From Nocardia amamiensis (GTDB lineage: Bacteria > Actinomycetota > Actinomycetes > Mycobacteriales > Mycobacteriaceae): DNA of 64,000 bases. The position numbers and the translations under genes are program-made. The DNA is taken from assembly GCF_015477605.1 (NCBI RefSeq), contig NZ_JADLQX010000035.1, positions 1 to 64,000 on the forward strand. The letters are read 5' to 3'. The notes below the pieces were generated by a model. It worked only from the letters and a program-made list of their open reading frames with translations, had not been told where the DNA came from and did no database searches. Of this stretch, positions 16,819-24,872 are shown in pieces (the stretch's first letter is position 1; the number at the start of each line of letters is the position of its first letter).

Positions 16819-17964
16819 ATGAACCGCCACATCGCGGACGTGCTGATCGTCGGAGCCGGACCGGTCGGCCTCACCGCCGCGGTCGTGCTGAAACAACTCG
16901 GCCACGACGTCGTGATCGTCGACCGGCAGGCCGAGGGTGCCAACACCTCCCGCGCGGCGGTGGTGCATCCGCACACCTTGGAAATACTGGAGCCCTACGG
17001 TGTGGTCCCGGCACTGGTGGACCGTGGTGTGCACACCCCGACTTTCGCGATCCGTGACCGGGACCGGTTGCTGATGGCGGTGCCGTTCAGCGACCTGCCG
17101 ACCGCTTACCCGTACACGTTGATGATCTCCCAGGCCGATACCGAGAAATTCCTGCTGGACCGGCTCACCGCGCTGGGCGGGAAGGTCACCCGCCCGACCA
17201 CGGTCACCGGGATAGTGCATGACCCGGATTCGGTCACCGCGACCCTGTCCGAGGGTGAGCCGCTGCGTGCTCGGTATCTACTGGCGGCGGACGGTATGCA
17301 CAGCCTGGTACGGGAACAGTCGGGTATCGGTTTCACCGGCGGCGCCTATGCCGAATCGTTCACTCTCGCCGATGTCCGCCTCTCCGGTGGAGTGCCCACC
17401 GACGAGGTGATCCTGTACTTCTCACCGGCCGGGCTCGTGGTGGTAGCGCCGCTGCCCGACGGTATGTTCCGGATCGTGGCCACCGTGGACGAGGCGCCGC
17501 ACGACCCGGATACCGCGTTCGTGCAGGGGCTGCTCGACGAGCGCGGTCCGCAGGCGCATCCGGTCGTGGTCGAGGAAGTGGTGTGGGGCTCGCGTTTCCG
17601 CGTCCATCACCGCATCGCCGACACCTTCCGGCACGGCCGGGTCCTGCTCGCCGGGGATGCCGGTCATGTGCACTCGCCGGCCGGTGGGCAAGGGATGAAC
17701 CTCGGTATCGAGGATGCTGTGACTGCCGCGACGACCCTGTCCCGCGTGCTGGCCGGTGAGCCGGAGGCCCTGCTCGACGAATACGCCGAGAGCCGCCACC
17801 GCACGGCCGGAGCGGTGGTGTCCATCGCGAGCCGGCTCACCGACCTGGCGACCGCGTCGGCGCGGGTGCGGCCGATGCGCAATACCGTCATGGCGCTGGC
17901 GGGTAAGGCCGCGCCCGTGCGGAATCGGCTGGCGTGGCGCCTGTCCGGACTCGACCGCCGCTGA
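16819..17964 (+). CDS. FAD-dependent aromatic monooxygenase
   Basis: This 381-residue enzyme is a group A flavin monooxygenase (UbiH/PHBH type). It has the FAD dinucleotide motif VGAGPVGLTAAVVL (about 11-24), the ribose-binding DRQAEG, a DG-type motif (LLAADGMHSLVREQ, about 153-166) and the second FAD motif GDAGHVHSPAGGQGMNLGIEDA (about 279-300). The second motif is cut short by only a small C-terminal domain. It probably hydroxylates an aromatic or quinone substrate using NAD(P)H and O2. It is the first gene of a TetR-controlled four-gene run with a quinone-reductase-like and an F420/LLM enzyme. Confidence 0.88.
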   Translation: MNRHIADVLIVGAGPVGLTAAVVLKQLGHDVVIVDRQAEGANTSRAAVVHPHTLEILEPYGVVPALVDRGVHTPTFAIRDRDRLLMAVPFSDLPTAYPYTLMISQADTEKFLLDRLTALGGKVTRPTTVTGIVHDPDSVTATLSEGEPLRARYLLAADGMHSLVREQSGIGFTGGAYAESFTLADVRLSGGVPTDEVILYFSPAGLVVVAPLPDGMFRIVATVDEAPHDPDTAFVQGLLDERGPQAHPVVVEEVVWGSRFRVHHRIADTFRHGRVLLAGDAGHVHSPAGGQGMNLGIEDAVTAATTLSRVLAGEPEALLDEYAESRHRTAGAVVSIASRLTDLATASARVRPMRNTVMALAGKAAPVRNRLAWRLSGLDRR

Positions 17965-17989
17965 CCGGCTCCCACGAACGGAACCCGCC

Positions 17990-18760
17990 GTGAAAATTGT
18001 CAATGAGCACCTCGCCGTCAAAGCGCGCCTGACCACCCCAACCGACAACGGATTCCTCCTGCTGGCCGCCGAGACGGGCGGCTGGGCCGGACCGTTCCCG
18101 CTTCCAGCACGATCACGACGCCACGTCTCGTCTCCTCTCGGCCTCCTGTGCGCGCGGCTGGGCAACCGAGCCGATGTCCTCGAGGCGACAGCTTTCCGGG
18201 CGGCATTACGGCCTCCCGGCGAGGGCGGCGCACTGCTGCGCCGGGCCGGAGTTCGCCCGGCCCGCTACGACATCGTCGTCCTCGTGCGCACCCGCACAGT
18301 CGCCGATCTGGACGCGGTGCAAGCCGACCCGGCCTGGCCGGAACTGATGGCGCTGCTGACCGGTAACGCCCGGCATGTGCACCGGATCGCGGCGAGCAGC
18401 CCGGCCCGGATCGCCGATGTCGACCACGATCCGGGTAATTGGTTCCTTTTCAACTACTTTCACTGCGCGGACCAGAACACCGTCTTCGACGTCTGGCGCT
18501 ACACCGCGGGCTGGTTCCAGCGCAAAACCGCACTGCCCGACTCGGTGCCGATGCGCCCGCTGCACGGCGAGCCCGGCGACTACACCCTCGTCAACCACGC
18601 ATCCTGGCCCACGGTGCGCGCATTCCTGCCGAGCTTGCTGTTGCGGCCGAGCTTCCGCACCTTCGTGCTGGCCAACTTCGCCGCCAACGAGATCGCCGCC
18701 CAGCCGATCATCTACCGGCTGATCAGTTCGACAGCTACCACCGGGAACACGAGGAGCTGA
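17990..18760 (+). CDS. uncharacterised 256-residue protein in a redox operon
   Basis: I do not recognise this family. The protein is soluble, without signal or membrane segments, and rich in aromatic residues in the middle: NWFLFNYFHCADQNTVFDVW (about 148-167) followed by TAGWFQRKTALPDSVPM. It reads like a small-molecule enzyme with a ferredoxin-like alpha/beta fold, in which two halves begin with similar LVRTRTVADLD and LVNHASWPTVR segments; this is only an impression. GTG 17990 was chosen because it is 26 bases after the monooxygenase stop. The next gene follows immediately with a GAGGAG site, so all four genes are likely one transcript. Confidence 0.75.
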   Translation: MKIVNEHLAVKARLTTPTDNGFLLLAAETGGWAGPFPLPARSRRHVSSPLGLLCARLGNRADVLEATAFRAALRPPGEGGALLRRAGVRPARYDIVVLVRTRTVADLDAVQADPAWPELMALLTGNARHVHRIAASSPARIADVDHDPGNWFLFNYFHCADQNTVFDVWRYTAGWFQRKTALPDSVPMRPLHGEPGDYTLVNHASWPTVRAFLPSLLLRPSFRTFVLANFAANEIAAQPIIYRLISSTATTGNTRS

Positions 18761-18761
18761 G

Positions 18762-19745
18762 GTGTACGCGATCCGGCAGTCCGAGTTCGGCGCGCCGGAA
18801 CAACTGGCGTACGAACTGGTGCCGGACCCGGCACCGGGCCCGCGGCAAGCGCTGATCGAGGTGCGTGCGGCCGGGGTGCACCTGGTCGATACGGTGCTGC
18901 GCTCCGGAGACACCCGGGGCTCTGTTTCGCCGCCACGGCTGCCGATGACGCCCGGGCGGGAAGTAGCAGGTGTCGTCACCGGACTGGGCGACGAGGTCGA
19001 TGAGCGCTGGCTGGGCCGGCGTGTGGTGGTCCACCTCGGCGCCGGTGCCGGAGGTGGCTACGCCGAACTGGCCGTGGCCGATACCGCTGCGCTGCACGAG
19101 ATACCCGAGGGCGCCGGGTACGAGGCCGCTGTCGCCATGGTCGGCACCGGCCGGATGGCAATGGGGATATTGCATCACGCCCGGCTCGTCCCCGCGGATG
19201 TGGTGCTGGTGAACGCGGCCGCAGGCGGGATCGGGAACCTGCTGGTGCAGGCAGCGATACGGGCCGGGGCAACGGTTGCCGGGGCGGCCGGCGGAGAGCG
19301 CAAGGTCGAGCGCATCCGGCGGTCCGGCGCGGTGGCCGCGGTAGACTACATCGCCGCGGACTGGCCGCATGCCGTGCGCGCCGCGCTGGGCGATCGTGCG
19401 GTGTCTGTGGTTTTCGATGGTGTGGGCGGCGCGGTGGGCCGGGCGGCGTTCGACCTGCTCGGCGCTGGTGGCCGGGTCGTATCGTTCGGGTGGTCGGCGG
19501 GGGAGCCATTGCGGTTCACCTCGGCAGAACTGTTCGAACGACAGCTGACCGCCGTCGTGGCCCTGGGCGCGAGTATCACCGGGATTCCCGACGGACTGCG
19601 CGGTCTCGAGGAGCGGGCGCTGGCCGAGCTCGCCGCCGGGCGGCTTCTCCCGGCGGTACAGACGTTTTCCTTGTGGGACGCGGCGGCGGCGCATACGGCG
19701 CTGGAACAGCGCACCGCCACCGGCAAGGTGGTGCTCGTCCCGTGA
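18762..19745 (+). CDS. zinc-independent MDR family quinone oxidoreductase
   Basis: A protein of 327 residues in the medium-chain dehydrogenase/reductase superfamily. The GroES-like N-terminus (MYAIRQSEFGAPEQLAYELV) is followed by a Rossmann domain with NAAAGGIGNLLVQAA (about 150-164), the AxxGxxG-type NADPH motif of quinone reductases. The catalytic zinc Cys and the structural-zinc four-Cys lobe are missing, which fits quinone oxidoreductase/enoyl reductase members. The gene starts at GTG two bases after the previous stop and ends overlapping the next gene (GTGA). It may reduce the product of the FAD monooxygenase. Confidence 0.85.
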   Translation: MYAIRQSEFGAPEQLAYELVPDPAPGPRQALIEVRAAGVHLVDTVLRSGDTRGSVSPPRLPMTPGREVAGVVTGLGDEVDERWLGRRVVVHLGAGAGGGYAELAVADTAALHEIPEGAGYEAAVAMVGTGRMAMGILHHARLVPADVVLVNAAAGGIGNLLVQAAIRAGATVAGAAGGERKVERIRRSGAVAAVDYIAADWPHAVRAALGDRAVSVVFDGVGGAVGRAAFDLLGAGGRVVSFGWSAGEPLRFTSAELFERQLTAVVALGASITGIPDGLRGLEERALAELAAGRLLPAVQTFSLWDAAAAHTALEQRTATGKVVLVP

Positions 19746-20638
19746 AGATCGGTGTCATCCTGCCCTCGATCGAGACCCAGGCCGCTCAGAAACTGGATAT
19801 CGCCACCGCGGCCCGCCACGCCGAACAGCTCGGGCTGTCCGGGGTGTGGCACGGCGATCACCTCGCCACCGGCGCGCCCACCCTGGACGTCGCCGTCGCG
19901 CTGGCCGCCGCTGCCGCCGTGACCGAGCGGATCCACATCGGCACAAGTGTTTTCGTTCCGGCGCTGCGGCCCCTGGCCTGGGCGGCCGAGCAGATCGCCG
20001 GCCTCCAGTGCCTCAGCGCGGGCCGGCTGCTGCTCGGCGTCGGATCCGGCGGCGGACCGGCACAGTGGGCGGCGGCAGAAATTCCTTACGAAGAGCGCGG
20101 CCCGCGCACCGACACCGCGTTGCGCCTGCTACCCGCACTGCTCTCCGGCGCACGGGTCACGCTCCCGGATGCGCGCGGGCGCGCCGAGCTCGAACTGGCA
20201 CCGTCCGTGCCGGTCCCGCCGATCTGGGTCGGCAACCACTCCGCACCCGCCCGCCGCCGTGCCGCGCTACTGGGCGACGGCTGGTTTCCGTCATTGATAC
20301 AGCCCGCGCAGGTGGCAACCGGACTCGCCGAAATCACCGAACTCGCCGCCCGGCACCAGCGACCGGCCCCCACGGTCACCGTCGGCGCCACCGGAGTCCT
20401 CGGCGCCGGTACGGACCTGCCCACCCGCGTCGAGATCGCCGCCGGAATCACCGGGGCCTACGGGCGATCACTCGAGGAAACCCTGTCGATCCCGATCACC
20501 GGCTCTCTCGCCGAGGCGGCCGAACGCATCGCGGCCTACCAGGGTACCGGTGCCCACCATTTGGTCTTCGGCATCGCGGGCGGTGACTGGCGCAACCAGT
20601 GCGAACTACTGGCCCGTGCCCAAGCCGCACTCACCTGA
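19742..20638 (+). CDS. F420/FMN-dependent LLM-class oxidoreductase
   Basis: The 298-residue TIM-barrel protein is a luciferase-like monooxygenase. Family marks include the N-terminal strand MKIGVILPSIE, ARHAEQLGLSGVWHGDHL (about 25-42), the VTERIHIGTSVFVPALRPLA segment with its conserved barrel core (about 60-80), and SAGRLLLGVGSGG (about 91-103). In this clade the usual cofactor in actinobacteria is F420, which is inferred rather than seen. It overlaps the upstream MDR gene by four bases. It is the last gene of the TetR-controlled operon; the TetR gene follows 370 bases downstream. Confidence 0.82.
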   Translation: MKIGVILPSIETQAAQKLDIATAARHAEQLGLSGVWHGDHLATGAPTLDVAVALAAAAAVTERIHIGTSVFVPALRPLAWAAEQIAGLQCLSAGRLLLGVGSGGGPAQWAAAEIPYEERGPRTDTALRLLPALLSGARVTLPDARGRAELELAPSVPVPPIWVGNHSAPARRRAALLGDGWFPSLIQPAQVATGLAEITELAARHQRPAPTVTVGATGVLGAGTDLPTRVEIAAGITGAYGRSLEETLSIPITGSLAEAAERIAAYQGTGAHHLVFGIAGGDWRNQCELLARAQAALT

Positions 20639-20982
20639 ACGGCGGATTCGAGGTAAGCGGAGTCGATGCTCTGCCGGGTCGCCACCAGGTCCGCCAGCTG
20701 ATCTTGCGCGACGCACTCACGGCAAGTATGCGGCGATATCGTCGTGCGAGGGCGGGGTCCGTCCGTATTCGATCTTGGACACCTTGCTCGGGTCCCACCG
20801 GATTCCCGACGACCTGACGCCGGGGTATCGAAACGTATGGAGCGACATCGCCGAGAAGGCCCGCTACACCACTGTGGGAGATGACGAGACGATGATCGGT
20901 CAGCTGGACCGGTTGCACGCGGTACATGGCATGCCGCGAGTGACCTTGGAATCGTGCCGTCGACAGCACCGTTCCGGCAAAT
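20639..20982. other. intergenic stretch with a possible coding relic
   Basis: A start-less open stretch (about 20720-20960) reads VRPYSILDTLLG...LTPGYRNVWSDIAEKARYTT...DRLHAVHGMPRV. It looks protein-like but I do not recognise it and it has no start or ribosome site. It may be the relic of a gene lost between the operon and the TetR gene. Confidence 0.3.
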
Positions 20983-20998
20983 GTCAACGTTTGTTGTC
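20983..20998. promoter_or_regulatory. TetR operator site C (autoregulatory)
   Basis: GTCAACGTTTGTTGTC ends 13 bases before the TetR ATG. Its reverse complement GACAACAAACGTTGAC matches site B at 16789 in 15 of 16 bases and site A in its core. A further CTTGTTGG half-site is between it and the ATG. Confidence 0.7.
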
Positions 20999-21011
20999 TA
21001 CACTTGTTGGC

Positions 21012-21620
21012 ATGAGAAGGTCCTCGACGGAGACCAAAGCCGCCATCCTGTCCGCGGCCCGCGAGCGATTCGCCGCGGACGGCTACGACCGCGCCACCAT
21101 CCGCTCGATCGCCGCCGACGCGGCCATCGATCCGGCCATGGTGATGCGCTACTACAGCAGCAAGGAGCGGCTGTTCGCCGCGGCGGTCGAATTCGACCTG
21201 GAACTGCCGGATCTGGCCGCGATCGAACGTGAACGCATCGGCGCCGCGGTGGTCACCCACTTTCTCGAGCGCTGGGAGCGCGACGAGGCCCTGCTGATCC
21301 TGTTGCGCGCCGGGGTGACCAACGACGCGGTGGCCGAACGGATGCGCTCGATCCTGGCCGCGCAGCTGCAGCCGGTGATCGCCCGGGTGAGCGACGATCC
21401 CCGCGACGGGCCGGTCCGGGCCGCGCTGGCGGCATCGCAGATGCTGGGCATGGCACTGTGCCGGTACGTACTGGCCTTCCCGCCACTGGTCTCGATGCCA
21501 CGCGAAGAGGTCATCTCCTGGCTCGCCCCGGTCATCCAGACCGACCTCACAGGTGAACGCCCCGACCCGATGCCGGCTCGCCGCCACGACCTTGCCCGGC
21601 AGGGCGGCGCGCAGGGCTGA
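21012..21620 (+). CDS. TetR family repressor of the 16.8-20.6 kb operon
   Basis: A regulator of 202 residues with the TetR helix-turn-helix at the N-terminus: TKAAILSAARERFAADGYDR...ATIRSIAADAAIDPAMVMRYYSSKERLF (about 7-56). The C-terminal ligand domain resembles the common TetR_C type with MLGMALCRYVLAFPPL near residue 140. ATG 21012 is preferred because the operator lies immediately upstream. The same 16-base operator in front of its own gene and in front of the monooxygenase operon makes it the probable repressor of both. The inducer is unknown but is likely the monooxygenase substrate. Confidence 0.85.
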   Translation: MRRSSTETKAAILSAARERFAADGYDRATIRSIAADAAIDPAMVMRYYSSKERLFAAAVEFDLELPDLAAIERERIGAAVVTHFLERWERDEALLILLRAGVTNDAVAERMRSILAAQLQPVIARVSDDPRDGPVRAALAASQMLGMALCRYVLAFPPLVSMPREEVISWLAPVIQTDLTGERPDPMPARRHDLARQGGAQG

Positions 21621-21661
21621 ACAGGCTGTGCCGACGGCGCGGTCGGCCGCGACCTCCATCG

Positions 21662-21868
21662 TCACGATTCGGCGAACACGGATCCGGCGGCGGCGAGTGT
21701 CAGGATCTCCTCGTTGCCGTCGGCCCAGGGGGTGTCATGACGACGGTGTCGATGAGCCAGCTGTCGCCGGTATGGGTCAGGCCGATTCGGTAGGTTCCGC
21801 CGAGTGTCCAGCGTGGTGAGCCGAAGCGGTTGGGGGCTACCGGCGGTACCCACTCGCGCGTTCGCTCA
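21662..21868 (-). pseudogene. frameshifted C-terminal relic of a SnoaL/NTF2-like protein
   Basis: Read on the minus strand, one frame gives GGTYRIGLTHTGDSWLIDTVVMTP (in two parts, to about 21740) and the next frame continues WADGNEEILTLA to a stop at 21662. The combined pattern, Tyr-rich strand, GxSWxID, then W-x-x-GN-x-x-I, fits the end of SnoaL-like proteins. Loss of one base in the CCCCC run at about 21731-21741 would explain the break. Upstream sequence to about 22100 shows only uncertain fragments. Confidence 0.4.
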
Positions 21869-22114
21869 GCCACTGTGGCGCGCTGTCGACCGGTTCGAGA
21901 CCGGCGTGCCGGAGCAGGTCCCGGCCGTGCAGTACCTCGCCCGCCGCGCTGTCGGCAACCCTGATGCGCAGCACATCCGCTCCCGCCCCGCACGAAGTGC
22001 CATACCAGGTCGAGGAACGAGCCGCGTTCCGCGCCGCCGCGGAAGGACAGGTAGCCGGGACGAATTCGGCGTGGATGCCGCCATCGGCGTGGGAGGAGCC
22101 GGGGCGAAGGGGTG

Positions 22115-23011
22115 TCAGTGCAGGTCGATGCGGCGGGGGCGGGCGATGCCGAAGTCGAGGCCGTCGCTGATCACGCGTTCGGCTTCGCGTTCGGTGAACC
22201 CGTCGATGCCGATGTGGCTGTCGGCGGCCCCACGCAGCACTTGGTGCGCGTCGTCGCGGGTGAGCATCCCGGCGCCGACGAGGCGGCCGATCGAACCAGC
22301 GGCCGACAGCAGGGTGTCGTGGCGCTGCCCTCGGGGTGCGGCCACGATCCGCTCGAACTGCGCGACCAGCGCGGCATGCACATAGGCGTCCACGCGAACT
22401 TCGGCGAGGTGCACTGTGGTCGGGGGCGGAGGGGGTGGTGGTGTCAGGGCGGTGATCAGCCAGTCGGGCAGGGGAGCCGGAGACCTGTCGTCGAGCAGGC
22501 GGTAGGGGGCACCGCCGCGAAGAACCGATCCGGCGGCGACGACGTAACCGCCGGCGCCGCGGGTATCGATGCGCCACCCGAGCCGGCCCGAGCTGTTACC
22601 CAATTCCGGTGCCTCGGGGGCGGTGAAGTAGATGTGCTCACCTCCGGACGGTGTGGCGACCCGGTAGGTGTGGATGGGGTAGGGGACACGGTGGGCGGCG
22701 GTGAGCCGGGCCAGGACATCGCGGCCGTGGCGGGCGCCTTCCCACTCCGGTGGTGGCGGCTCGCCGTGGCTGGGATCGAGATCGAGAACGAGCAGGCGAC
22801 TCGGACCGCAGGCGATGCCGATGTTGAACGCCGCCCGCCGCCACGCGCGGGCGATCACCTCGGGGTTGCGGGTGGCCAGGTCCTTCCAGTTGCGTCTGCG
22901 CAGGGCGGGTTTCTTGGAGCCCGGGCCGAGGGGAAATACCCAGAAGCCGCGGGCGGCGGCGTCTTGGGCCGCCCGCCTCAGGGTGGTGCGCGCGGCTGAT
23001 GCGGCACTCAT
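22115..23011 (-). CDS. bifunctional DNA primase/polymerase (Prim-Pol) domain protein
   Basis: The 298-residue protein carries the archaeo-eukaryotic Prim-Pol domain. FPLGPGSKKPALR (about 26-38) is the usual start, LLVLDLDPSHG (about 72-82) holds the metal-binding Asp-x-Asp, and GGEHIYFTAP (about 122-131) holds the conserved His before the third strand. A proline run separates the catalytic domain from a helical C-terminal part (about 195-298). Such proteins are typical of actinobacterial plasmids and integrative elements. No helicase, integrase or att site is nearby, so it looks like an orphan of a former element, although the gene itself is intact. Confidence 0.8.
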   Translation of the reverse strand: MSAASAARTTLRRAAQDAAARGFWVFPLGPGSKKPALRRRNWKDLATRNPEVIARAWRRAAFNIGIACGPSRLLVLDLDPSHGEPPPPEWEGARHGRDVLARLTAAHRVPYPIHTYRVATPSGGEHIYFTAPEAPELGNSSGRLGWRIDTRGAGGYVVAAGSVLRGGAPYRLLDDRSPAPLPDWLITALTPPPPPPPTTVHLAEVRVDAYVHAALVAQFERIVAAPRGQRHDTLLSAAGSIGRLVGAGMLTRDDAHQVLRGAADSHIGIDGFTEREAERVISDGLDFGIARPRRIDLH

Positions 23012-23179
23012 GAACCCAGGGTAGGACGCAGGGCGGACATCCCGGTTCGGCCCGCTGAAGCCGGGTCGATCGGTGAACGGAGAAACTGCGTGAACAGCAG
23101 CACCGGCCGACCCGGCATCCGAGGGTGGTTCTCGGTGGCCGGTGAGGTGCGGGTCAGGCGTCAGCGGGGTTGTGGGCCG

Positions 23180-23776
23180 TCAGGGTGCGATTCCGGTGAG
23201 GGAGAGGAATTCCTGCCGGGAACGGGCGTCTTCGCGCAGGGTGCCGAGCAGCGTCGAGGTGACGGTGGTGGTGCCGGCGGCTTGCACCCCGCGGAGGGTC
23301 ATGCAGGTGTGTTCGGCTTCGATGACCACACCGACGCCTTGGGGTTGCAGGTGTTCGGCGAGCCAGTCGGCGACTTGTTTGGTGAGTCGTTCCTGGACTT
23401 GTGGGCGGCGGGAGAAGTGCTCGACGATGCGGGCGAGTTTGGAGAGCCCGAGGATGCGGTCGCCGGGGAGGTAGCCGACGTGGGCGACACCGACGAACGG
23501 CAGGAGGTGGTGTTCGCATACCGAGCGCAGCGGGATGCGGCGGGCGAGGACGAGCTCGTCGTAGCCTTCGTCGTTGGGGAAGGTGGTCAGGTCGAACGGG
23601 CGTGGGGTGAACAGTTCGGCGTAGGCGCGGGCCATCCGGCCGGGGGTGGCGTGCAGGTGTTCGTCATCGAGCCCGACGCCGAGCGCGGTGAGGAACTCAC
23701 CGGCGGCCTGTTCGGCGGCGGCAAGGTCGACGGTGTTGACCGGTTCGTGGATGACACGTAGAGCGGGGCGTGACAT
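23180..23776 (-). CDS. folE: GTP cyclohydrolase I (FolE)
   Basis: This enzyme of 198 residues converts GTP to 7,8-dihydroneopterin triphosphate, the first step of folate and pterin synthesis. The zinc ligands are all present: Cys87 and His90 in CEHHLLPF, and Cys158 in HTCMTLRG. Other family marks are TPGRMARAY (about 44-52), GLSKLARIVEHFSRRPQVQERLT and the C-terminal GTLREDARSRQEFL. It is a normal-length type I zinc enzyme. It is next to two membrane protein genes and not in a folate operon, so it may be a second copy of the chromosomal folE. The nearby six-cysteine regulator raises the idea of metal- or redox-linked control. Confidence 0.92.
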   Translation of the reverse strand: MSRPALRVIHEPVNTVDLAAAEQAAGEFLTALGVGLDDEHLHATPGRMARAYAELFTPRPFDLTTFPNDEGYDELVLARRIPLRSVCEHHLLPFVGVAHVGYLPGDRILGLSKLARIVEHFSRRPQVQERLTKQVADWLAEHLQPQGVGVVIEAEHTCMTLRGVQAAGTTTVTSTLLGTLREDARSRQEFLSLTGIAP

Positions 23777-23780
23777 GAGG

Positions 23781-24200
23781 CTAGCTCCCGCCGATGCCGA
23801 GCGCGGTCAGCAACACCAGCACGACGGTGGCGACGGCGAACACGCCGTGCCCGCCGACGACCGCGACCGGAAAATGCCGTTCGGCAGGCGGATTCCGATC
23901 CGTGGCGGTGGTGCGGTCGCGGTAGACCGGCAGCCACCGTGCCAGCATGGTGAATCCGAGCGCCGCGATCGGAACCAGCAGCGCGAACGCGATCCAGGCC
24001 AGCGCGTCGGAGTCGGCTACCAGGTACACGATCCAGACGACGAGGCCAGCGACGGCGAGCAGGAAGTGGCCGAACACCACCGGCGGTGGCAAGTGCGTCG
24101 TACTCGGTTGCCGACCGCCGCCTTTGGCGATCCAGGTGCCGAGCAGGACGAACCCGCCGACGGCGGTCGACAACCAGGTGATCAATGCCGCGATACCCAA
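23781..24200 (-). CDS. small integral membrane protein
   Basis: The product has 139 residues and four hydrophobic helices (about 4-25, 41-62, 66-88 and 112-134) with a basic loop after helix 1. The last loop contains VVGGHGVFAV. I know similar actinobacterial membrane proteins only as uncharacterised. It lies four bases upstream of folE and 30 bases after the DUF2231 gene, so the three genes probably form one unit. Confidence 0.65.
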   Translation of the reverse strand: MGIAALITWLSTAVGGFVLLGTWIAKGGGRQPSTTHLPPPVVFGHFLLAVAGLVVWIVYLVADSDALAWIAFALLVPIAALGFTMLARWLPVYRDRTTATDRNPPAERHFPVAVVGGHGVFAVATVVLVLLTALGIGGS

Positions 24201-24230
24201 GATGTGCTCCTCACAAGTGCAGATCGGGAT

Positions 24231-24743
24231 TCAGTTCCGGAAGCCGGCGGCCTGGGTGTTTTCATCGGCCACCCGCACGCCGTAGTGGTAGGCCAGTTTT
24301 CCGCCGAGATAGCCGTAAACGGCCAGCACGACCACACTCGCCACCGAAAGCGCCAATGGCCCGGCCTGCACCGGACTGTGTGGGTCCTCGCTGGATCGCC
24401 GCCACAGGAAATCCGCGATGAAGGCCGCGGTCACGGCCAGATTCAGGCTCATGTGGACCACGCCGGTGCGGAAAGCGGGGGTGCCGGTCGGGATGGCCAG
24501 CAGATCCAGGAAACCGACCGACGCGGCGGCCAGTGCGCCGAGCACACCGATCGCGATCAGCCACTGCGCGCCCTCGGCCAGGAACGCCGGGTCCTCGACC
24601 ACGTGGGAGGCGAGGTCGAATACCAGGCTCGCGACCCACGCGCCGATCGGGACGGTTACCAGGATCGGGTGGAACGGGTGTCCGTACGGCCCCGCCAGCA
24701 CCGCGCTGACCGGCTGCTTGGCCTGCGGCGGATCGCTGTTCAC
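24231..24743 (-). CDS. DUF2231 membrane protein
   Basis: The 170-residue product has four hydrophobic helices and the DUF2231 pattern: GHPFHPILVTVPIGAW (about 21-36) at the start of helix 1, a second acidic loop, and GYLGGKLAYHYGVRV (about 145-159) at the end. The conserved His residues suggest heme or metal binding; the function is not established. GTG 24743 is chosen because a GGAGG site lies seven bases before it. It is the first gene of the folE unit and is divergent from the cysteine-rich HTH gene across an AT-rich palindrome. Confidence 0.78.
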   Translation of the reverse strand: MNSDPPQAKQPVSAVLAGPYGHPFHPILVTVPIGAWVASLVFDLASHVVEDPAFLAEGAQWLIAIGVLGALAAASVGFLDLLAIPTGTPAFRTGVVHMSLNLAVTAAFIADFLWRRSSEDPHSPVQAGPLALSVASVVVLAVYGYLGGKLAYHYGVRVADENTQAAGFRN

Positions 24744-24771
24744 CACACACCTCCGTTTCGACTCGAATAAT

Positions 24772-24787
24772 ACCAAATATTATTGGT
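24772..24787. promoter_or_regulatory. AT-rich palindrome between divergent genes
   Basis: ACCAA-ATATTA-TTGGT lies in an unusually AT-rich block (24765-24795) between the DUF2231 gene and the HTH regulator, where both promoters must be. It is a likely operator for the regulator encoded at 24873. Confidence 0.55.
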
Positions 24788-24872
24788 GTAATTGGCGCGG
24801 AGGTCAAGATGCTCCATGTTGATCGGGTACCAATCGGGCTATGCCTGACATGATCGGCGTTATGATGGTGGG

